Part shown: positions 26,071 through 32,307 of the stretch, in pieces
How the letters are laid out: each line of letters starts with the position of its first letter
How positions within the stretch are numbered: position 1 is the first letter of the stretch
Assembly (NCBI GenBank): GCA_037176905.1
Contig: JBBBWG010030199.1
Location: 1 to 32,307, forward strand
DNA: 32,307 nucleotides
Reading direction: 5' to 3'
From: Azolla pinnata
Lineage: Eukaryota > Streptophyta > Polypodiopsida > Salviniales > Salviniaceae
Program-made: the position numbers and the translations under genes
Notes under the pieces: generated by a model
The model's database searches: none
What the model was told of the DNA's origin: nothing
What the model saw: only the letters and a program-made list of their open reading frames with translations

Positions 26071-29000
26071 ATGATGGTGATGATGATGATGATGACCGTA
26101 TTGCCTATGCTCTCCTCTGCCTCTCTTCCACCAGCATCGGCAGCATCGCCCTCCAACTCATCTTCTTGTTCCTGTTCTTCCCTCATTTCGTTGAATTATG
26201 TACCCAAGGAGCAGCGCTTCATCCATCGGAAAGGAAGCGTTTCCATCGGCAGCAGCGCGACTATTCGCATTCCTGTGGTAAAATGCAGCTCTACCACTAC
26301 AGCTGTGGAAAATCCAGTGCTATCTCATGCTGCTCGAAGGTAGAGAGAGAGAGGGAGAGAGAGGCTTCTCCATTTCGCAAGATCAAACCCATTTCTATTT
26401 GTTGACACATGTCCTGATTTTAGGAAGACAACGTTTTGCAGAGTTCTAGCAAAGCCATGCCATCTTTCTTCCCTCATAGTCATCATCTTATTCCTCTTCC
26501 TCTTCTCTGCATGTTGGTTCATTTAATCTCATCTTTCAATCTCCATGCATGATCGGTAGGACATAAGATTCCTTTGATGAGAGGCATTATGCTGCACATG
26601 GTTCATTTGTGAAGTCATTGGAGTCTTTTCCACTGTGGCATGTTCATCTGTACTCTCACGAGCTAGTTTTATAGCAAGATCTTTTCCTGCTCTGCTTGCA
26701 TGTTCATGCGGAAATTTTAATGAGCCACACTTGAACAGCTTCCTCTTGTGTCAACATATCCGTGCGTGTTCATAATTTGATTTGAGGTAAGCTGGAATGT
26801 TCTTCAAAATTTCGCTTATTGTTCCCAGTATGCCGGTTCATGCAGAATCATAGGGAGAGGCTCTAAACTGATTGGTTCTGGATCAGCCTTTCCGAAGAGA
26901 GTCGTGTCCAATGATGATTTGTCTATGATTGTCGATACCAATGATGAATGGATTGCTGTCAGGACAGGAATCAGGAATAGGAGGATTCTTTCAGGTACAA
27001 TATCTTCTAATGATAGACCTATGATCCATGCAGGGAACTGTTCGAAAAATGTCGTCAGAGATCAATCAGAAATAATGCTTTGATCCAGAATTATGTGAAG
27101 AAATAATCTTTAGGGATGGGAAATTTGTGCACTTGAGTTCTGCTCCTTTTTATCCATGGCTGATGTGGATTAGAGGTAAATAGAGATGAATTAGATTGTA
27201 ATATTTATTGTCCCTAGGATGAACCACATAAAACCGTAAGCAGAGATTGACTGAATAGTTATGCAAGTGAACCAATTCATATGAGATTGGCATCAACAAT
27301 GTTTTCTTCAAGCGGAACAACTTATGAATCCATGCATCAAACTAGATAGATGAATGAAGTGATTTCTGAGGTAGTTTTCTATGATGGAGACCTGCACTAT
27401 TTGTACCAAATACACTGCTTTTGCATTTTCATGCACCAACATTTTCCTTGTGTTTTCAGGGCACATGCGACACTGAAGTTCTCATCTGTATGTGTTGTCT
27501 TAACAATACTTTGACCTGATTAGCCTTGTCAATATCTTAATATCGTAATTAGTTTGGTTCACTTCAAACAACTTGCTTTCTAGGTTTTATTGACCTAGGT
27601 TGCAGAATAGTTTAGGCCCACACTGTTTCCATATGGTTATATGGCTAGAACCATTAGTGTTATGTTTGATCTTCTAGCATGCCCCTGTTTAGAATTTCTA
27701 GGATTTACTGTTTATCCATTAGAACATTTGTAACCAAGAAAAACGTGATTATTTCGTCTAGGAAATGTAAGGTTTGTGAATCATTTTCAGTTAATGACAT
27801 GCGTATAAAAATGGTAAGTTATCAGGTTCCATGAGCATCATAAACCTACAGTTTTATATGCTTGTGCTATGTTATTAAATTTGTCAAGATTGTCGCCTCA
27901 CAATATTCCATTTCCTTTATGATAATCAGATGGAGAAACTATTACTAGCCTAGCAGTGGAGTCGTCTCGAAAAGCTATTGAAATGGCAAAGGTGGATGCA
28001 AAAGATATAGACCTTGTGCTGCTCTGCACATCCACTCCGGATGACCTATTTGGTAGTGCACCCCAGGTATGCTTTTTTGTGAGCTTTTACGCTATGGACA
28101 AGCCTCATAAATTCAATCTCTCTCTTTGTCATCATGGACAGATTCAGAGAGAATTAGGATGCTCCAATGCACTAGCCTTTGACATTACTGCAGCATGTAG
28201 CGGATTTGTATTGGGCCTTGTTACTGGAACTCGTTTTATCAAAGGTTTTTCTTTATATATATAGTGGTGGAACTGTGGAGCTGTAAGACATAAATCTAAG
28301 CTTTTCTTTCCCAAAACAGGAGGGGGGTTTCAAAATGTTCTCGTAGTGGGTGCAGATGCATTGTCTAGATACGTTGACTGGACTGACAGGGGAACTTGCA
28401 TCTTGTTTGGTGATGCTGCTGGTGCTGTGATTTTGCAGGTATGTTTATCAACCTAGTTAACACTGTGCCAGCAACCAACTTTCACCAGGAAAATGTTCAT
28501 TTGGCTTTCATTTGTCAAAACTTGCAAAACGGATCTAGCTCCTGACATGTTTTGAGCTATTTATTTTTATCAGGATCTTTGATCAAGGCCACTATGGCAT
28601 ATCTTCTACTTGTTTGAGTAAGAGGTTTTGGTAAATTGGGTTAAATACCTAATATGATTGAGCTGTTTAATTTTAGGATCTTCAAATAGAGGCCACCATG
28701 ACATATCCTTAACTTTTTTGAATAAGAGGTTTTACAGAACTGGGTTTTCTTACATATTTGGGCTGTTTTATCTTTAGGGTCTATGATAGAGGCCACTATG
28801 GCATATCTTTAACTTGTTCGAGTAAGAGGTTTTGTTGCTCTGAATCTAATGGAGTAGTAGTGAACACTCCTATTTATCACCCCAGATCTACTGTACTCTT
28901 GAACGTTGACCACCCGAGATGTCAATTGTTTCTGGTTATGGTTGTGCTAGGCACAGGATGGGTTTTGATCATTGTCACTGAGACAATGAATGTTGTATTT

Positions 29001-30820
29001 GCATGCTTGTATAGCGCATACATAATGTCTGCAGTACTATTGTTCCTTTCTTGTATACATAATGAGATATCAATGTATTTATGTATTTTATGATGATAAT
29101 GGGACATTGATCTTGAATGTGTGCTCAACGCAGGAATACCTTTTCGTGGGCTTTGTCATTTGTTGGTTCTGTATTTGATTGCCATTAATATTAGATTATA
29201 ATGAATGTTATAGCCATTACTAAATTCTCCCACTGGTTTTGCAGGCATCCAATGATGATCGGGATGGTCTCCTAGGCTTTGATTTTCACAGTGATGGACA
29301 TGGTCAAAAGTAAAGATTTTCTTTCCGAAACTTTTCGCTAAGAATTATGTTACTTTTCAAAGCAAAATTACACATCTAAGATATTTTACCAAAGTAAGAT
29401 TCCATCTACATGGTTCAATGCTGTTGTGAAATATGTATAATACGAGAGTAGCTGAACTCTCAACTCTCGTGTCTGTGATGCACACTGTCAAAAGTAAAGA
29501 TTATCTTTTGTTTCCCAATCTTTTCGCTGAGAATTATATTAATTTCCAAAGCAAAATTACGCATAGAAGATTATTTTACGAAAGCAAGATTGCATCTACA
29601 TGGTTCTATCCTGTTGTGAAATATGTATAATATACGAGACTAGCTGAACTCTCCACTTTCGTGTCTGTGACATATGCGGTTTCTGAGACACATTTATATT
29701 GTTTTCGGTTGTGTGGTGCATTTGCAGACATCTTCATGCTCTTGTTGGTAATACAAGCCAACATCAAAGCAACAATGGGACTAGTTTTGTGCCCATGAGA
29801 GCTTCACCAGGTTGCCTGGAGATGAATGGAAAAGAAGTTTTCCGATTTGCAGTGCGCAGTGTTCCACAAGTGATAGAAGCAGCTCTAAAAGAGGCAGAGC
29901 TGAAGGAGCAGGACCTTGATTGGCTTCTCCTACATCAAGTAAGGAATGTCCTCTGCATTACTTCTTTCTTTTGTCTCTGTTAAAATTCACAATAAACACT
30001 AACATTAAAGGCAGACAAATATTTAGACAATGAAATCCCCAAACATATTCTGAAACTACTTCATATGGCTTTCTCATGACCATACATCAAAATGATAAGG
30101 AAGTTTCTTTTCTCTTTGACTCCCTAAATTTGCTTGAAACATTGTTCTTCTTAAGAAGTGCCTAATGTTTAGGAGTCCTTGAATGTTTTCCATTTCTTAA
30201 TTGACAATTGCCCATAAATCCACTGAAAAGATGTGCAAATGTAGCTTCTTGGAAAACAATGATCTTTCTTTTCTTTGGATGCTGCAATTCCAAACCCCTC
30301 AATGAAGATCATGGGGACATGTCAGAGGAAACAAATGTATAGGGTATTTCAAAGATTTTTCATCTCTAGCAAGAATGATATACAGAAAAGCAGAAGCAAA
30401 ATCGCAATCAATGTATGGAAAAAAAGAAAAAACCCGTCTGCAAATCACTACAGCTGTTTGTTAAACATATGAAAATTCATAGGGCTTCTGCATTTGGTTC
30501 ACCGATCCTTTTTGTTTTAATTATCTCTTGGATCTTCTTATAGTGAGCAATGAGAGATTGCTCATTCCAAGAATTGGGCTTTTCTCTATCCTCAGGCGAA
30601 CCAAAGGATTATAGATGCAGTGGCTGAGAAGCTACACATTCCGCCCGAGAAGATTATTACAAATCTAGCCAATTATGGCAACACGAGCGCCGCATCGATC
30701 CCGTTGGCTCTTGACGAAGCAGTCAGAAGCGGTCATGTGAAGAATGGCGATGTTTTGGCGACAGCCGGATTTGGAGCTGGCCTGACTTGGGGATCAGCTA
30801 TCATTAGATGGGGATTGTAG
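26071..30820 (+). CDS. KASIII: Plastid 3-oxoacyl-[acyl-carrier-protein] synthase III (KAS III), 8 exons
   Basis: Exons 26071-26339, 26846-26994, 27930-28066, 28142-28244, 28320-28438, 29245-29309, 29728-29938 and 30596-30820 join in phase to give ~425 aa. Exon 1 is a Ser/Ala/Pro-rich transit peptide ending near RIPVVKCSS. The mature enzyme begins about [20 protein letters not shown] and carries [29 protein letters not shown], the active-site Cys204 in DITAACSGF, His350 in WLLLHQAN and Asn380 in [11 protein letters not shown], then [12 protein letters not shown]. All three catalytic residues are present, so it should be active. KAS III condenses acetyl-CoA with malonyl-ACP to acetoacetyl-ACP, starting fatty-acid synthesis in plastids. 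Intron 1 opens with a GA run, intron 5 holds a ~102-bp triplication, and intron 6 is a 184-bp duplication that copies the donor site. Exon 2 has a second acceptor 17 bases upstream. Confidence 0.95.
26342..26363 (+). repeat. (GA)n run at the start of KAS III intron 1
   Basis: The intron opens GTAGAGAGAGAGAGGG, so the GA run begins inside the 5' splice site consensus itself. Confidence 0.85.
28573..28845 (+). repeat. ~102-bp tandem triplication in KAS III intron 5
   Basis: Three diverged units start near 28573, 28677 and 28778. Each contains GAGGCCACTATGGCATATC-type sequence (AAGGCC in the first), then AACTTGTTTGAGTAAGAGG and a T-rich end with TTTAG. Spacing is 104 and 101 bp. Non-coding, moderately diverged. 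Confidence 0.85.
29290..29672 (+). repeat. 184-bp tandem duplication spanning the KAS III exon 6 donor
   Basis: GTCAAAAGTAAAGATT at 29303 (the exon 6/intron 6 junction) recurs at 29487. The following ~170 bp are also alike (CAAAGCAAAATTAC, ATCTACATGGTTC, GTTGTGAAATATGTATAATA, TAGCTGAACTCTC). The copy starts inside exon 6, so a second potential 5' splice site was created inside intron 6. Confidence 0.9.
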
Positions 30821-30849
30821 AAGAAATATCAAAGAGAGAACACATCAAG

Positions 30850-30851
<2 letters not shown>

Positions 30852-30896
<45 letters not shown>
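30852..30896 (+). repeat. (CA)n microsatellite in KAS III 3' UTR
   Basis: About 22 CA units begin 31 bases after the KAS III stop codon, so the run should be transcribed. Confidence 0.9.
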
Positions 30897-30899
<3 letters not shown>

Positions 30900-30901
<2 letters not shown>

Positions 30902-31640
30902 CTATATATACAATACACACAAGCCAATGGCTCAAGTCATTCAACCAAAGTGGAATGTGCCATCAAATAGATGATGGACATCCCCGAGTTCGTTCTTATT
31001 TCAACTTCTTTTACTAGGTAAAATATCGATCATGCAGATCGTGGCCATTGAAGATTTGCCAGGTTTCATGACTGAGGAGAGTCCATACCATTGACATTGA
31101 TTTTTTAGCTTTCCGTTACGATTGTCAGCTACGTTTTTCGATAGATGATAACCTCGTGTTATGGACAAAAAAAGCACAAGGGGAATTTTCCATTGTATCT
31201 GCATTTCCTATTCTCGATCACAATACATAATTATGTTGGTTCCATTGATACCGTTTGCATTTCTATCTATTCCTTGATCCGAATACGTGTGCGCGGATTG
31301 AAAAACTATATCTACACTTCGATTCTCAATTGGAAATATTTTTGTCGAAATTCCATCTACTACTACTTCTGATGGGAGGCTTTGTTTGTAGTGTTTGTGT
31401 TTGCAAAGAAACATGGAGCTTGAAACAATGCTATGTTATAGTGCAGTGGTCATGGTGGAAACCCTAAATCCGAAACCCTACTCCTCCCTTCCACGTACTC
31501 TATTTGGACGTGGAACTCTTACCCCTTATTTCTTGCATGGGCTCTCATGCAAATATTTGAGAACGCAAAGCTCTCATGCGCTCATATTTCTAGAGCAGGG
31601 GCTTGAGGTGGGCTTATACCAAAATAACTCCTCTCTATTA
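30900..31640. other. KAS III 3' flank and spacer, no gene seen
   Basis: Non-repetitive. Near 31453-31475 there are two telo-box-like motifs (GAAACCCTAAATCC and GAAACCCTAC), elements often found in plant promoters. No coding sequence follows within the window. Confidence 0.45.
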
Positions 31641-31641
31641 G

Positions 31642-31676
<35 letters not shown>

Positions 31677-31677
31677 T
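31641..31677 (+). repeat. (TA)n(CA)n compound microsatellite
   Basis: About ten TA units followed by eight CA units. Confidence 0.9.
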
Positions 31678-31748
31678 AGTAGTGTTAGGAGAAAGGTTAG
31701 AGAGTGAGAGTGTGCATGTGAGAGATCATCAACAGTAGTGTTTGATAT

Positions 31749-31805
31749 AATCTATCTATCTATCTATAGATCTATTTATCTATCTATCTATCTATCTATC
31801 TATAT
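31749..31805 (+). repeat. (CTAT)n microsatellite
   Basis: Imperfect CTAT tetranucleotides over about 57 bp. Confidence 0.9.
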
Positions 31806-31909
31806 ACCCATTTGTCTCTAATCTCTGTGTGTATGTTATCTGTGGAATTGTACTATTCCGCTGCGTAGATCGGCTATCCAGACGACAAGTTTTCAAAACA
31901 GCCGCATTA

Positions 31910-32058
31910 TCGCCAGAATCGATCGATCCATTTCCGATTCTTATGTCCGAACAAACCGATCGATCTGTTTCCGATTCTTATGTCCGAACGAATCGAACCG
32001 AACCGTTTCCGATTCTTATGTCCGAACGAATCGAATCGAATTGAATCGAATCGAATGC
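31910..32058 (+). repeat. ~36-bp minisatellite (TTTCCGATTCTTATGTCCGA type)
   Basis: Three copies of TTTCCGATTCTTATGTCCGA, each followed by ACAAACCGATCG- or ACGAATCGAA-type sequence, starting near 31931, 31969 and 32007. The array then drifts into (GAATC)n-like repeats. It is open in one frame as Arg/Asn/Ser/Phe-rich nonsense. Confidence 0.85.
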
Positions 32059-32220
32059 GAGTCGAGCCCTACATCGCATCTGCTCTTGTGATTCGCATTC
32101 CGTCGATCATCATCGCTGTCATACGCGGGAACCGCGAAAGAGGAGCAAAACTCTTCTTGCTGGGCCAAAAATTGAAGCTATCTCTGCAATGCAAATTCTA
32201 TCAAACTTGAACTTGTGTTT

Positions 32221-32274
32221 CTTCAGTTTCTTCTTCTTCAGTTTCTTCTTCTTCTTCTTCTTCTTCTTCTTCTT
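32221..32274 (+). repeat. (TTC)n microsatellite at the window end
   Basis: TTC triplets with interspersed AGTTTC units. The remaining bases to the end of the window hold no recognisable gene. Confidence 0.9.
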
Positions 32275-32307
32275 GTGTGTGTGTCGTCTTCTCTATATGA
32301 GAAAATA

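Noticed and set aside
25806-26405. Separate 199-codon gene overlapping KAS III exon 1
   Set aside because: The composition is not that of a known protein, and the KAS III transit peptide occupies the same DNA in another frame. It is kept only as an alternative N-terminus in the findings.

Overview
The window is nuclear DNA from a land plant. All multi-exon genes have short GT-AG introns and are best matched by plant families: DCP5, the plastid protein PSB33, the corepressor LEUNIG and plastid ketoacyl-ACP synthase III. A long intronless PLS-class PPR gene, dense microsatellites and the style of the PPR repeats suggest a seed-free plant, most likely a compact fern genome. That placement is inference from protein style, not a database result. 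Interstitial telomere-like arrays are the 6-base CCCTAA type rather than the 7-base CCCTAAA type usual in plants.

Layout. 50-3661 (+): DCP5/LSM14-like mRNA-decapping factor, 7 exons. 3662-4755: microsatellites and a ~54-bp minisatellite that reaches the 3' end of the next gene. 4756-6996 (-): intronless PPR protein of the E class. 7000-9285: repeat-rich spacer with CATG/CATA tetranucleotides, a 101-bp duplication and a ~520-bp telomere-like array. 9286-11522 (+): PSB33/LIL8, 3 exons. 12925 to about 14177 or 14331 (-): small C2H2 (matrin/U1-like) zinc-finger gene with an uncertain 5' model. 14466-15412: a second telomere-like array, a 100-N assembly gap and a 34-bp satellite. 15413-18135: spacer and LEUNIG upstream region with purine-rich low-complexity DNA. 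18136-24213 (+): LEUNIG-family corepressor, 18 exons, with a tandemly duplicated WD40 exon. 24214-26070: spacer with a ~241-bp duplication. 26071-30820 (+): plastid KAS III, 8 exons. 30821-32307: microsatellites and a minisatellite, no gene seen.

The genes are ordinary housekeeping and regulatory plant genes with no operon-like relation: mRNA decapping, organelle RNA processing, photosystem II maintenance, transcriptional corepression and the first step of plastid fatty-acid synthesis. The unusual layer is structural. Local tandem duplications with units of about 50-240 bp recur in introns and spacers. One of them created a phase-compatible second copy of a LEUNIG WD40 exon that could act as a mutually exclusive exon. 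Telomere-like arrays sit just upstream of two genes, and GA/CT dinucleotide runs sit at the 5' ends or first introns of four genes. No LTR, viral or transposon coding sequence was recognised.
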